DNA of 64,000 bases from Lithospermum erythrorhizon (taxonomy: Eukaryota > Streptophyta > Magnoliopsida > Boraginales > Boraginaceae). A model generated the notes under the pieces. The model saw only the letters and a program-made list of their open reading frames with translations. It did not search any database and was not told the origin of the DNA. Below, one piece after another: positions 47,031 to 59,599 of this stretch. Location: contig JADFUC010001179.1 in NCBI GenBank assembly GCA_019722365.1, positions 62,001 to 126,000 on the forward strand, written 5' to 3'. Position 1 is the stretch's first letter, and each line of letters begins with the position of its first letter. Position numbers and translations under genes: made by a program.

Positions 47031-49768
47031 ATCAAGTCGAGTACTGCACTACAAGACGGCGACGGGCGGCTCGAAGACCACCATACTTTTATCTTCTTGA
47101 AGTTTCGTATATAATTTTTATTGAACTCGAAGCCAGAGCAACAAATCGTTTCACGTGTATTTATATTATGATTTTCAATGTCAAGTTGTACTATTTGTTA
47201 GTTCAACCACGGACGAAAGAGCATTGCTTTTATTTACGATGTGTTAGTTTCATTTTTATCGTTATCCATCAAGCCAGCGACTCGAGCACACAGGCTGACT
47301 CGGCCCAACTCGGGGCCCACCGGGCGGTCGTTACAAGAGGTTTCGCCATGCCTCATATATTGTATTACAACACTTACATGGATTTATCTTATATCTACTA
47401 AAACTCAAGTGTTAACTGCTTTTAAACATTTTCATGCTATGATTTTGACTCAATTTGATAAGTCTATAAATTCTTTAAGAACAAACAATGGTTCTGAGTT
47501 TACAAATGTAGATTTCAGTTCGTTTCTTTCACATAATGGGATTTTACATCAAAATCCCGCGCCACGCCTCCATAACAAACGGAGTCATGGCTACACGCAT
47601 CTTTTACAAGTCGCTGTGAGAACTAATGATTCAAGTCACTTCCAAAATATTTTGGGCGACGCATTGATGGTCGCATATTTGATTAATAAACGTTTACTAC
47701 AAGATTAAAATGATGGGGCCACCTTTTTCAAACATTAATTGGCAAGATTCCTAAAATAGAACATTTAAAGGTTTTTGGTAGGTTATGTTTTATTATAAAT
47801 ATTTTACCATCTAAAGGTAAATTTGATCATAGAGGTATTTCATGTATCTTCCTAGAATATCCTATTGGTCAAAAGGCCTACAATATTTTTGATCTAGTCA
47901 ACAGGAAACTTGTTGTTACTAAAGATGTCATTTTCTATGAACACCTTTTCCCTTGGTGGATCCTAATTTTCTAAGATCGCTTGCTTCAGAGATCATGAAC
48001 GATTCCTCTGATTCTCTTCCTCTGGTTCCTATTGATCACAATCCTCCCTTACTCATCAGATGTTGGGAGCCTATGCGTCAGTCAGTTTTGGTTATTCCCG
48101 ATTTTCCTACCCATTACCATATTATCAACCCTGCTCAGTTCGACACTTTTCCACTACGATGTTTCTCTAAGGCAATCTACTAGACATAGACAATTACCTA
48201 CATGGATGAAAAATTATCCTGTTAACTGTGTTTCTTCTACTAATTTTGTTGCACATGCTAGTTTTCTTGCACAATTGTCTTTAATAATGTGAACCAGCAT
48301 TCCTACAAACATGCTTATGGTTTTAACGGATTAAAGCAACGAATGCGGAACTAGATGCACTCGAGCAAACGAGACACGGGAGGTCAGTGGATTTTCCTAA
48401 AGCGCATGTTTGTCGGATGTAAACGGGTGTTCACAGAAATACAAACCGTACGGAAGGACAAATATAAAGCAAGTGTCATGTCAAAGCGGTTCAATCAAAT
48501 AGAGGCGCGGACTATTTTCGACAATTTTAGTCCTGCTGCTAAGACCGCCAACGTGAATATTCTTGCTTGTACACCGCAGCGGACGGGCACTACAAGAATA
48601 CAAGACATCAACAATGCATTTCTCCATGGTTTTCTTAAACGGTATCTTATGAAATTGGGTGGTATTTACAAAGCAATGTGCCCCAAAGCTGTAAACTCAA
48701 GAGGTCTCTATATAGCTTAAAGCAAGCTAGTCGATAATCAAATCATGAATTTACCTCTACTTTAATAGGATATGGATTCATTCAATCCTATCATGATAAT
48801 TGTTTGTTCATATTGACTAAGCCTGGGTGTTTTTTAATTCTTGTGGCGCATCTCGGACGACATTCTTTGGCTATGTGATTCTTAGAAAGAATCACAAATG
48901 CTGGTTCTTTACACGACTGTGCTCACCATCATGATCTCGTCATGCTAAGTTCTTCCGCATAAATTGACCAGACGTATTAAGTGGTTATACTTGTCTCAAC
49001 AAAAATACATTTGGCACATAAGATACTCAGATACGCAAAGACGCAGCATCACAACACTCCCTTGCCTGCAAATTGGAGTGCTCATCATCCTAACTTTTCA
49101 TTGCTTCCTCGATCCTATCACCTATGTAAGCATTTATAAAAGTTTATCTCGACACTAGACGTGGCATTACTTTCTCTCTCAGGCATCACCTTAGTCAATT
49201 TATAAAAAGACTACTTTCAGCACATTGAACGCAAAGACTACACGTGGTAAAGCATTCTCAGGGTACTATTTCACGGTCGCTTTACGAGCTGGGTTCTTTC
49301 CAAGTTCAAGATTACTGGGATTTCCAGATTGGCCAAATGCCATCACTAGAAGATCTGCTTTCAAGATATTACATTATGAAGGGAATACTTCATTTCTTTG
49401 AAAATCAAAGCAGCAGTTAATTTTCAAGTCATCGGCCATGAGTAATGTAAGGCCAAGCATGGTTGTGAATTGCTGATCAAGCATACTACGATTCTTAAGC
49501 AGCAAGTTTAGTTACTCTTATACTTTTAGCTTGCGACAAAAGTTTACAATTACATTATCGGTGAACCCAATGTCTCATTATTAGCACTAAACATATTGAA
49601 CTCGACATCTAATCGTGAGACCACTATAAAAGAAGGTTTTCAGATACCTCATCACATGCCTTCCACGCCAGTTTAGCCGAGCATGCTCACCAAGGCGTTG
49701 CTGGCCTACGTATGTTCACTTTGGATGGTCAAGATGGGTTTACCCTTGCACCATTTTTAGGGGGTAAG

Positions 49769-50177
49769 TGTAAGGAATATGTAGTTATAATTAATGGAGG
49801 ATAAGCCGACGGTGATTAATTGCAAATGGAAGCTGATGGAAGTCATGGATCACATTTTGTATTTTGTGTATTTTATTCCTAACGATCGACAATTAATTTG
49901 GGAAAATTAGAGTGTTAGGGTTAGTGATGTGGCAAATCTGTGGATAATTTTAATGCGTTATTGATTACTGATAGCCAAGTAGATCCACATATATATAAAT
50001 ACTCATCCAAGTGTAATTTGTCAATTAAAAAAAATTATTTTACACAAAATAAATATCTCATAACTAACTTTTCTCTCTTCTAACCACTTGATCAGATTTC
50101 CCACGGTCAACTTTTGAAGCTTTTTCTATGTAAAACAACGGGCGATGATCACAAACAACGCTGATCATGTTTACCGC
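49769..50177 (+). repeat. 3' LTR of Copia element
   Basis: Begins TGTAAGGAATATGTAG directly after the purine tract. It aligns with the 5' LTR at 41692-42077, with a TATA box at about 49990. The two LTRs differ by many substitutions and small indels, so the insertion is old. Confidence 0.85.
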
Positions 50178-50390
50178 TATTATGAAAAGTGATTCTTTTC
50201 GCGTAGCGGACTCAGATTACTCTAAGGGCATTTATAAAATAAAATAAAAAGTCTTGTTTTCAATGTTTATTTGGTTTTAGATTGTTTTGACTTATTTAAT
50301 TAGGGTGGCCAAATACAAACAACTTATCTTTTTGGCAATGGACTGTTATGGTTTTGACTCATTTAGTATGTATATGGTTATTCAACTAAT

Positions 50391-50434
50391 ATCTATTATA
50401 ATAATAATAATAATAGTTCTACATAATAATAATA

Positions 50435-50470
<36 letters not shown>
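50391..50470 (+). repeat. (TAA)n microsatellite
   Basis: Runs of TAA/AAT interrupted once by AGTTCTACA near 50417. Confidence 0.9.
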
Positions 50471-51050
50471 TTAACACAAAACAAATGATTATTTAAGTAA
50501 CACCCATTCGCTAATTATAAAGTATATACACGTCAAATCGATGTGGATATATCATCCTCAAACCGTGTGTATTGCTGGGCTGATTATTCTCTTCCACCGA
50601 TAATTCACGTGACAGGTAAGTATAAGATGCATTTAATACTTTAATAAGAAGCATTCTATTAACTCAGCGAGTTATCAATTAAGCAGAGAGGTGTGGAATT
50701 ATTAAAAAGATACTAATATTTTTACATAACTTTTAGATTTTTGTAGCTAAGAGTTTTAAGAATTAATAACGCGAAAAGAGAAGAAACAAAACTCTTATTC
50801 GGACTTTTATATATGTTAGTGATGATAGTGATAATTCACAATTAATTGTAATGATAACTTACAACATTCAAAAAATCTTATGAAATGTCAATTATGTTAT
50901 TAAACTTCTAAAATCAAATATTAACTTGGATGGTAGAGAATGTATTTTATGAATTATTATTCTCGATATGTAAAAATCGCTTCCTCGACAATACGACCAA
51001 ATTAATATACTATTACACAAACGTAAAGAATGTTAGCTAAAGAAGAACAA
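50471..51050. other. AT-rich spacer
   Basis: No gene or clear repeat seen. Confidence 0.4.
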
Positions 51051-51054
51051 AAAA

Positions 51055-51630
51055 AATTCCTGCCCTCAATTCCGTGTAGAATTTTTCTTTTCACAAGTTT
51101 CAATAATCATTATTTGACTTCTTCTCACAAATAAAAATTTCTTAATATTTCATCTCACGTATGGTCTAAATAGGAACCTTGGGATTTAGAATTTTTAAAA
51201 TTCCAAACAACAGATCGGTGTGGAGGCACGTTACAGAACAAAAATTCTCCCTTTGTCCCAATTTAATAGAGAGTTTTTTTTTCACAAGTTTCAATAATCA
51301 TCATTTGAATTCTTCTCGCAATAAAAAATTTCAACCAATTTTTCATCTCAATGCATCGGGTCTAAATAGAACTTTCGAGATTTGTTATTAATGTAAATTC
51401 TCCAAACAAATCGATTTCGAGTAATGCTGGGTTAAAGCCGCAAAACAAAATTCCTCCCGTCCCATTTCGATATGCTTTTTTTTCATAAGTTTCAATAATC
51501 ATCATTTGAATTCTTCTCACAAATAAAAAATTTCTCCAATTTTTTATCTCAATGATTGGGTATAATGGTGAACTCGGGATTTTGATTTTTGATAAATTTC
51601 AAACAAATGTGGCCGAGGGAGTAATGTTTC
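51055..51630 (+). repeat. Three tandem units of about 200 bp
   Basis: Each unit has CACAAGTTTCAATAATCAT or CATAAGTTTCAATAATCAT, then TTTGAATTCTTCTC, then an AAAAATTTC run, a TTTCATCTCAATG-like block and a GGGATTT block. Units start at about 51090, 51280 and 51484. The spacer between units holds a TCCC-rich MITE-like phrase (CCCTTTGTCCCAATTTAATA; CCTCCCGTCCCATTTCGATA). Confidence 0.75.
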
Positions 51631-51639
51631 TTATGGAAT

Positions 51640-53540
51640 CAAAGCGAATTTTCCAAGATAAAATAATTAAATATCATTAAGATTTGAAATTGCTGGTCTC
51701 ATGCTGAGTCAAGTATACACACCAAAACGCAGTTGCCGCTGAATGACTATTTCGGGCTCTCTATTTGTGTCATGTGAAGCTACGAAATTACGCCGCGATA
51801 AAATACTATTTCAGCATTCAAAAATACTATTTCAATCAAGCAGAGGTCAATCTCGTTTCATGCTACACCCAAATCCAAATGAAATGATTGCCATTTTCCA
51901 GGATCCCATTAGTCTTGGTCAAGTATTAAGCTCAATTTGCACAAAAGTTGTACCTTATGACATTTCACTAACCCAATAAGCCCATTCATTGATCCAACAT
52001 TCTTAGACTTTTTCTAATCGAGCTTGGATCGAGTCATAGGCTCATAGCTTCAACAGATTCGATTCAGATAATTTGACCCGAAACTCTATCTGATGTACAA
52101 AACGTGTCAAACCTTAATTTTATGGCTAAATTTCATCTAAAAGACTGAATCCACCTAAAATATTTCAACAAAAGACCTAAACATTTCAACCTTCAAATGT
52201 ACATCCGCCATTTTGGCATCTAACTAAAACATATTTTAATAGGTATAACTATAAGAAATAATGCAATTTATATATTACACTTTACGGGCCATCTTTTAAA
52301 TACCAAATTTTAATCGATGATTTTTAATAATCAATTTTAATTAATTAAATAAAAATATATCATCTCACGCCACCCCACCAACACCACTTCCAAGTTCCAA
52401 CACCACTTTCCAATTAATAAAAATATTTATGAGAAGTCAAAATTGCCAACGAACCATAATAAAAACTCATGAAACATATAAACTGTACATGATATGTAAT
52501 TCTCAGATCCTATAGCCGGAGAAAGGATACATCTTATTAATAATGGAAATAATGGCGATAGCAGCTCTCACTCCAAATAACAACAATAAAGTTACTCTTT
52601 ATTGATTTTAGGTGAAGTTGGAAGAATTGAATGCTCTAAAGAAGAAAGCATGCATATTGATTTTAGGTGAAGTTGGAGAATTCAGATTTTACGGAACATG
52701 AAGTGGAAGGAAAGGGGAGGGGGAGGAGGAGGGGAGAGGTTGCCGCAAGCATTACATGCTTAGTTTATTAATTAAAATCGATTCACTCAAGTTGCTTATT
52801 ATTTAAAAGACGATCCATTTTCCCTACTATACTTCGTTTAAAAGCTGAAATGATATTAAAAATACGTTTTTCAAAAAGCTCGACGTCAAAAATCACCATC
52901 GTGCCAGATTTCAGCTGAATTTTCAAGTTACTTATTCAAATGCTTTTCCTGGGCTCAAAGGTTCTCATTAAATTTAAATTTATTATTAAAGTTCAATCAT
53001 TTGTTATATTAATAAATATGTTTTAGATGATTTATATATTTTCAAATCCCCCATTTGGATATAATTTTCATCGCATTATTAATACAAATAAAATTATATA
53101 CGATCAAAGTTTTCAAGAGATAACAAAAAAGAAAAAATGTACACCTGGAATGGATTTAAGTATTTTTTAGGAGTGAAATACTATTTTGCCCCCTATTTTA
53201 GAGTATAGTAGTTGCCCAAGTTTCAATGAGGGGACAAAATAGTAATTCAATTCATAAAAAAACACTATTTTATCCAACTCGAGAAAATATCAAGTCGAGT
53301 TTATTCATCGAAAGTTCGATCCGATTCTACTAGTTTAAATGCCATGGTGTTTTTATTGATTGTTGATTCCCCCACCCACTCACTCCATGTTCATCAAAAC
53401 TCATTCCAATCTCCCATCCTTACCTTAAACTCTCCAAATCCAAACTTAATTTGAAAAAAAAAAAAGTCAATTTCTGCATTTTTGGTGGTAAAAAATACTG
53501 AGAAACCAACCTTTTTTCCCCAATTTGTTCATTCTTTTGA
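51640..53540. other. Intergenic DNA upstream of RABA5a
   Basis: Contains a short duplication (TTGATTTTAGGTGAAGTTGG at about 52603 and 52658). No gene recognised. RABA5a promoter elements probably lie from about 53.3 kb. Confidence 0.4.
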
Positions 53541-54878
53541 TCTCTCATTTCAGGTACTTTGATCACACACTTTCCTGGGAGTTTATATTCATTATTTCAA
53601 GAAGTGGGTAAGCCTCAATTTCATATTTTAGTTGCTTTTATGTCATTTTATTTTTCATTTTTTCAAGAACTTCATATATTGTATGTAAAAATATGACCTT
53701 TTTTTATTAGTTTGTCTTTGTATTCATCATTAATCTAGCTTACATGGTACATATATTAAATTTCTAAAGTTAAAAAATGTAGTCATTTAGCATTTGGGTT
53801 ACTCAGTGGTGTGTTGGATGCTAGTTTGTTGTATTTCTATGTGAAGACAAATACTATGTACTACTTAGTATCCAACTAGGAACAATTTGGGTTTCTTCAG
53901 ATCAGTGTTCTCTAGTTTGTTGTAGTAATAGTCAAAGGCTTGGATGTTGTGTGCTTTCTGAAGTGCTTGAAGTATGTCAGTGCTTTTTTGGAGGTTGAAA
54001 ATGGCCATGATTGAGTTATTTGATGGTGATTTGGTGATTGAGTTCATTTTGTTGTACTTATGGCTCATAAAAAGAGTGACGATGATCCAACATAGAGATG
54101 AATGGAGACGTCATAACCACTTAGTGGGATAAGGCTTGGTTTGATTTAAAATGTTTGGTAACTTTTTCATTTTTACTGTAGAAATGTAAATTGGATAATA
54201 GGCTCAATTGATTAATAATAACTATAAGATCTCAATGCTGGACCATATACACTGATTTGGGAGCGGAAACATTGATGTTTCGACTAGTTGATTAGTTGGC
54301 CATTTTTGTAGCTTCCTGTCTTTTGGGCAGAGGGGTTTGGAAGATCGAAAAAATATTATCTTTTTGCCTACATTGTCTAAATGCTTTCTTGGCAAATAGA
54401 GACGACTTTCTTCGTTGTACTTCTATTTTCAGCACATTAAAGACAGTGATTTATAAGGCTGATGAGTAGTTTAATTACTTCTCTGATGAGTAGTTTCTGA
54501 TTAGGATTTATTCAATGTTTATGTATAAATATGTGTGTGTACAGGTGGTATTTGTATCTTTCTTTTTCATGATTAGTGACGGCATGCTACATAATATCCT
54601 GGTCAGTATTTGATGCTCTTATTCTGTATCCAGGTTTGAGCATCAGTTGTAAACACCCAGGTGACGAGGGAGCTGACTACAGTTATAGAGTGTGTAGTGA
54701 TAGGTGAATGCTATGATGTTCCCTATTTGCAATGACCATAACCATAAACCCTATATGCTCTGGGTGTTCTCTCAATGAGTACAATCTTATGAGTATTTGT
54801 TCGTATCGTCATGTTTTCTTTGCATTGCAGATATTTGCCAGCATACGTCTCTCTATTGAAAGGACTTGATTGATACTT

Positions 54879-54918
54879 AGGAAGGCCAACCTAAGTTGCA
54901 GCTTAGGTTGGCCTTCCT
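54879..54918. repeat. Perfect 17-bp inverted repeat (hairpin)
   Basis: AGGAAGGCCAACCTAAG at 54879-54895 is followed after a 6-base loop by its exact complement at 54902-54918. It lies about 275 bp upstream of the RABA5a ATG, within probable leader or 5'-UTR intron sequence. No T-tract follows as for a bacterial terminator, and it is not part of a larger element I can see. Confidence 0.9.
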
Positions 54919-55193
54919 TTGCTTTTTTATTTTATTTTATTTTTCCATATTTTAGAATAGATTCCTTCCTTGTGTTCTCCACTTCTGCTGAAGTACATTT
55001 TTGTTGGCAAACGTCAGACCCTTCCTGCAAAGTTTCCTATCATCTATCATCTCTTTTGCATATATTTTTCACACTTGTTTTCTCACATTAGTAACTGATA
55101 TCCATCAGTATATATCTCAACAGAGGAATTGATTTTTTGACTTTGTACGGTACCAACAATGGCTGCCTGACATTGCTGAGTTCTTCAAGAAAT

Positions 55194-56145
55194 ATGGCTT
55201 TCCAATCAGGGGAGGAGCAGACTCAAGATTACCTTTTTAAAATTGTCTTAATTGGTGATTCAGCTGTTGGAAAATCAAATTTGCTTGCTAGATTTGCCAG
55301 AGATGAATTTTATCCAAATTCAAAGTCAACTATTGGAGTAGAATTTCAGACCCAGAAAATGGAAATAAATGGGAAGGAAGTAAAAGCACAGATCTGGGAT
55401 ACAGCTGGTCAGGAGCGATTTAGGGCTGTTACATCTGCCTATTATAGAGGTGCTGTTGGAGCTCTTCTGGTCTATGACATCAGTAGACGCCAGACTTTTG
55501 ATAGCATAGGCAGATGGCTCAATGAACTCCAAAGTAAGAGTTATAGATTTGACTGATATTAGCTATGTCTTCTTGCATCGAGTTTATGTGTTTTATTTTA
55601 TTTCCATCTCGATCATGTGTCACAGTTGACTAGTTGAGTAACCTTGTCGATAGAAACATAGAAGGTAATGACATGCTTGATCGTCTTATACAAATCATGC
55701 TAATTGCATATACCTTTTGTCTTTTTCCTTCTGTAACCATCTATTATAGTGAACATCGGCTGCCTTGCTGGGGGAAAAATGCTAATTTGACCCTTCGATA
55801 TGATTGACAGCTCACTCGGACATGAACGTAGTTACCATCCTTGTTGGTAACAAATCAGACCTGAAAGATGCCAGGGAGGTCACCACTGCTGAAGGCAAAT
55901 CATTAGCTGAGGCTCAAGGTCTGTTCTTTATAGAAACTTCAGCTTTAGATTCCTCGAACGTGACTGCTGCCTTTCAGACCATTGTTCGAGAGATTTTCAA
56001 CATTTTGAGCCGGAAGGTTATTCAATCACAAGAGGTCAAAACAAAGGATCCCGGATGGATGGGGAATGGAAAGACTGTTGTATTACAGGCTGACGGGAAG
56101 CAAGAAGATGGGCAAACGAATAAAGTGCCTTGCTGTTCTTCATAA
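55194..56145 (+). CDS. RABA5a: Rab GTPase, RABA5a type
   Basis: A small GTPase of the plant Rab11/RABA clade, acting in trafficking between trans-Golgi/recycling endosomes and the plasma membrane. Two exons, 55194-55533 and 55811-56145, join in phase 1 within a Thr codon with GT-AG ends; 224 aa. Motifs: P-loop GDSAVGKS (21-28), switch region ST-I-G with Thr46, WDTAGQE (68-74), NKSD (127-130), TSAL (156-159), and C-terminal CC (221-222) for geranylgeranylation. The N terminus [20 protein letters not shown] and the run [17 protein letters not shown] are those of the RABA5a subclade. The single intron falls at the conserved RABA position after NELQ. A 5'-UTR intron starting near 53608 (GGGTAAGCC donor) is likely. 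No lesion seen. Confidence 0.95.
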
Positions 56146-56159
56146 AACATTATGTTGTT

Positions 56160-57760
56160 GATGATTGATGAATCATATTTTCCATTCTTAAGCTCTAGTG
56201 AAGTTGAGTTTTTGAAGCATATCTTCTATAGTTCTATGATTTCCCCCCTTCTATGTTCAGTTGATCTTTTATCCTTAATGTGCCAAAACAACTGTTTCAT
56301 TTTTTAGAGTGGGGTATAGAAGAAAGTAGGTTGAAGGGTACATGACCTACAATGATAGGTCTTGTTTTCATTATTATTCTTGCATGTTTTTTCCTGCATT
56401 ATTAGACAACGAAAGGAAGTTACTATGTATATATATGAATATTAAACCAAAAGGAAACAAAAACCGTAAATGTAGGTTGTATAGCAATTCATACCGGTCT
56501 AAAAAAAGAAATGTTTTGGTAACTAAATTAGCCTTTGAAAAGGGTATATAAGGAACTAAACAAAAATTTGCTCTAGCGATATTAGAATTACCCTGCTATT
56601 ATCGCTAGTCCTACTAAGAGCATGTATATGGCTCTCCTAAAATTTTCTCCAAAATATATTTATAATCATTAATTTCAGATTTTATAAGTGGCTACTTTTA
56701 TGTCTTCAAATTTTTTAGAGGCTCAAAATTTTTAGAAAGTCGAAAAATATTATTTTATCAATTTTTAATTTTTTCAACTCCCCTATTATAGTTTTTGTGA
56801 GTCAATGATTTACGCTCTAAATGATCATTATTCAATAAATCTCATTTCTTACAAAGTGATTGAGTCAATACCATTTAATCAAGCATAGCCTGAACTCCAC
56901 TAAATAGGGGCGAACACAAAAACATCAAATACTCATCCGTGATATTCAAACGCGACATTTCTTGTTAGAGACTTTGTCGGATTACTCGGATAATCAGATA
57001 CTATTAAACTATAAGACGTCTTTAATCCATTATGAAATATGATTTTCAAACAATTAAGGTAATAATTGTCGTTTACTCTTATCTCAGTACACTATTAGAT
57101 TCAAAATGCACTTTTATTTGAACCAATTAAAGAAATACTGCTAATTTATGACCTCACAACCAATAACCTTAACTAAATCACAAAAAAAAAAAATCATGAA
57201 ACGTAATACTCTTTTACTCGTATAAACTTAAAGTAAACAAGGATCAAGTGGGCCCACTGTTTAAACTTAATGTTACATTTCACATCAGATCTCTATCTTG
57301 ATGAACAAGACAGCTTCAAGGTCTTCAAGGGTCAAATTCAAAAATAAATAAAATAAAGCTGAATACTTCATAGTTCAAACCATCGTAACCATGTAAACCG
57401 GCATCCTAAGTATACCGACATGCTCCCTCAACCTTGGTCCGGTGTCTCAGTATTCAATTCCTTTGTTTCACCAGACTGTCTTTGAACAAATACCAATAAA
57501 TTGGCACTGCCGAGGATCGAACCCAAATGTCTTAGGCTATGATTAATTAATTCATCTCTCCGTTTGTTAGGTGACTGAATTATATTTATTGTTAACTCCA
57601 TTCTCATTAGTCATTATTATTAATTATAATAATTTCATCATTTGATTATTCATGTTTTAAATGTAATATTTGATCACTCTTATTTAAAAAGAATCATTTT
57701 CAATTCCCGACATATCGTTAAATTTTTCATTGAACCGCAAGCCTCCCAGAACCTTTTGGT
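56160..57760. other. 3' flank of RABA5a and intergenic DNA
   Basis: The 3' untranslated region is followed by AT-rich DNA. Part of it (about 57130-57370) is duplicated at about 58370-58625. A plus-strand frame at 56342-56551 is Lys/Arg-rich without a known domain. Confidence 0.4.
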
Positions 57761-58625
57761 AATTAGCAAGAACAATTTTTACTAGACTATTCAATTAACT
57801 CAAGTGGCAGAATCTCGTATTGAAGTGGTTTAAAGGAAGCTCTCGTTCCCTAACAGTTGAGCTACTCCGTAGAATCCAGGACAGAGATCTCGAGGGGCAG
57901 CTAATATGACGGTTTCACACTTTTAATTAACTGAGTCATGTGACTTATTTGAATGAGATAAATAACAAGTTGAAAAGTTTCCTTATTAATTGAAATATTT
58001 TCAATACTTAATAAGGAGGCTCAATAAATTAAATCTTTTATTTCTCTTATAAAAGTGTGAAACCGTCGTACTAACGTCTCTCGAAATCTCTGTATTAAAA
58101 TACAATAAAAATTAATCGCGGGATGTGCCTCAATTAAGGTACGTATTCTAATTCTCGACCTATTTAGCTATGTGCGGACATCTTTTATTTCTCTTTTGTC
58201 TATATGAACAAACCGGAGTCATAAATTAACTGATCTCCTTGATGCCCTTTCAGTTCTTTGTTGGCACCAATATATCATATACTGTTAAATTCAAGCTTAT
58301 AAAAATAGTTATCTTGAGCCAATTATAAAAATAGTATTACTGTCAATTGATGAGATTTGAACATCCAGTAAGGCAATAACCTTAGTTAAATCACTAAAAA
58401 GTTAACCATAATTGTCTGACTCTTTGTTCCGTACCCCTCACTAATTATAGTACTGTAGACAGCCTAATGTTAGATTAAAAAGCGATCAAGTGGGTATTTA
58501 AGTTGATTACACGTGCAATAATTAGATTCTGTCTTAATGTCACGTTTCATCGCGGTCTCTTGACGAACTAGACAGCTTCAGTGTATTGAAGCTCAAGGAG
58601 TCGAGTTTTTAAATAAACAAAGCTA
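57130..58625. repeat. Dispersed pair of about 250-bp direct repeats
   Basis: Segments about 57130-57370 and 58370-58625 share, in order, CAATAACCTTA, GATCAAGTGGG, TTAATGTTAC/TTAATGTCAC followed by TTTC, and CTTGATGAACAAGACAGCTT / CTTGACGAACTAGACAGCTT, then a GTCTTCAAGG / GTATTGAAGC region. The order is conserved but the sequence is diverged. Confidence 0.55.
57881..58093. mobile_element. Long-TIR MITE, 213 bp
   Basis: The ends ACAGAGATCTCGAG and (minus strand) ACAGAGATTTCGAG begin an inverted repeat that continues to GACGGTTTCACACTTTTA on both arms, about 45 bp in all with several mismatches. The centre is AT-rich and non-coding. No clear target duplication was found. A partial relative of one arm (AGTGTAAAATCGTCACTAAC) lies at 63339. 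Confidence 0.75.
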
Positions 58626-58636
58626 TTGACACTAAG

Positions 58637-58740
58637 ACGCTCGATCATACATATTTCAAAACTGCTCACCATTCGATCATACATGCTTCAAAACGACTCC
58701 ATTCGATCACACATGCTTCAAAAAAGATTCACCATGCTTC
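58637..58740 (+). repeat. Minisatellite, about 25-bp unit, 3-4 copies
   Basis: CGATCATACATATTTCAAAA, CGATCATACATGCTTCAAAA and CGATCACACATGCTTCAAAA follow one another, then a partial copy CACCATGCTTC. The open reading frame over it (58626-58814) is repetitive and probably not a gene. Confidence 0.8.
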
Positions 58741-59034
58741 TTCCGTCAAATCTGACAAGTAAGCTAATTTTAATTAACCGATGTATGAAATCGTCTAACA
58801 CTCTTATGAAATAATTTTTTCAATTTTAATAAATTTCAACTTGAATTATTTATTTGTTTCTAGCTATATAACCTAAGTTAAAAAATTTGTAAGTAATTTT
58901 TTGATGATTTTTTTTTAACTTTGAGATTAATCAAACTAAACTTTTTTTCAAATATCAAAGAAGATATAAATTTTTAAAGTTTAGATTTAAAAAATTCAAG
59001 TGTTATATGTATTAAGATTTCAAGAACAGAAAAA

Positions 59035-59100
59035 AAAATTAAGGGGCCCAAATTTATGATTTCACCCCGGGCCCCCAAAATATCAGGACCGGTCCTCGGT
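59035..59100 (-). mobile_element. Possible hAT element end
   Basis: On the minus strand the sequence GACCGGTCCTGATATTTTGG then GGGCCCGGGGTGAAATC resembles the CAGGGCCGG-type ends of ZMYM1-like plant hAT elements. The other end was not found. Confidence 0.35.
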
Positions 59101-59599
59101 ATGTTGTTTCCATCATTGAACACTAATTCTTTTTTGATTGTCGTCAAGTTAGTTTAACCTTTGGCTTAATTTCATCTGCACACTTACCTTGCTAACCTTT
59201 CAAATAAAGACTAACTTCTCAACGTTGGGTGAAAGACCATGCAAGGCATTTTTCGCAAGACCTCGGAACTTTTCAAAATCACAAGACTGCATTTTTCAAG
59301 ACCAAATCAAATTTAGAAAGACACTTAAGAAAACAACATCTAAATAACTCAACCTCCCCTCTAACTAACTCAACCACACATCATTCTTTAACCCACCCAC
59401 TCATTTCAAACCTTTTAACTCTTCATCTCCACTCAACTAACAACACAAAACAACACAAAACCCTTCATCATTTCTAACATAAAATTAAACCCACCTATTA
59501 CTAAAAATGGCTGTGAGGGAAGAAGTGAGAAGTCCCGACTCGTGAGTAAGAAGGTTAAGAGATGTTGCATAATACTCCAAGAATTTGGAGGAAAAATAA

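Larger units (their letters stand above)
42078..49768 (+). mobile_element. Interior of degenerate Ty1/Copia retrotransposon
   Basis: Pieces in Copia order. Gag zinc-knuckle remnant KVGCFKLKGYPDK is at about 42912-42950. Mid-polyprotein KVLAVAKEVNGLYILNSACF is at about 43498-43560. Integrase core TLTWIYLISTKTQVLTAF to SLRTNNGSEF is at about 47365-47510, followed by ALMVAYLINKRL. Reverse transcriptase has GCKRVF, NQIEARTIFDNFSPAAKT and INNAFLHGFL (about 48420-48640) and a degraded YVDD region near 48830. RNase H DWPNAITRRSAF is near 49330. The purine tract AGGGGGTAAG precedes the 3' LTR. Order IN-RT-RH defines Copia. Many stops; inactive. Probably split by an insertion at about 43.6-47.0 kb. 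Confidence 0.85.

Noticed and set aside
54879..54918. Rho-independent-like terminator
   Set aside because: Plant nuclear context, no directly following U-tract, and located 5' of a gene.
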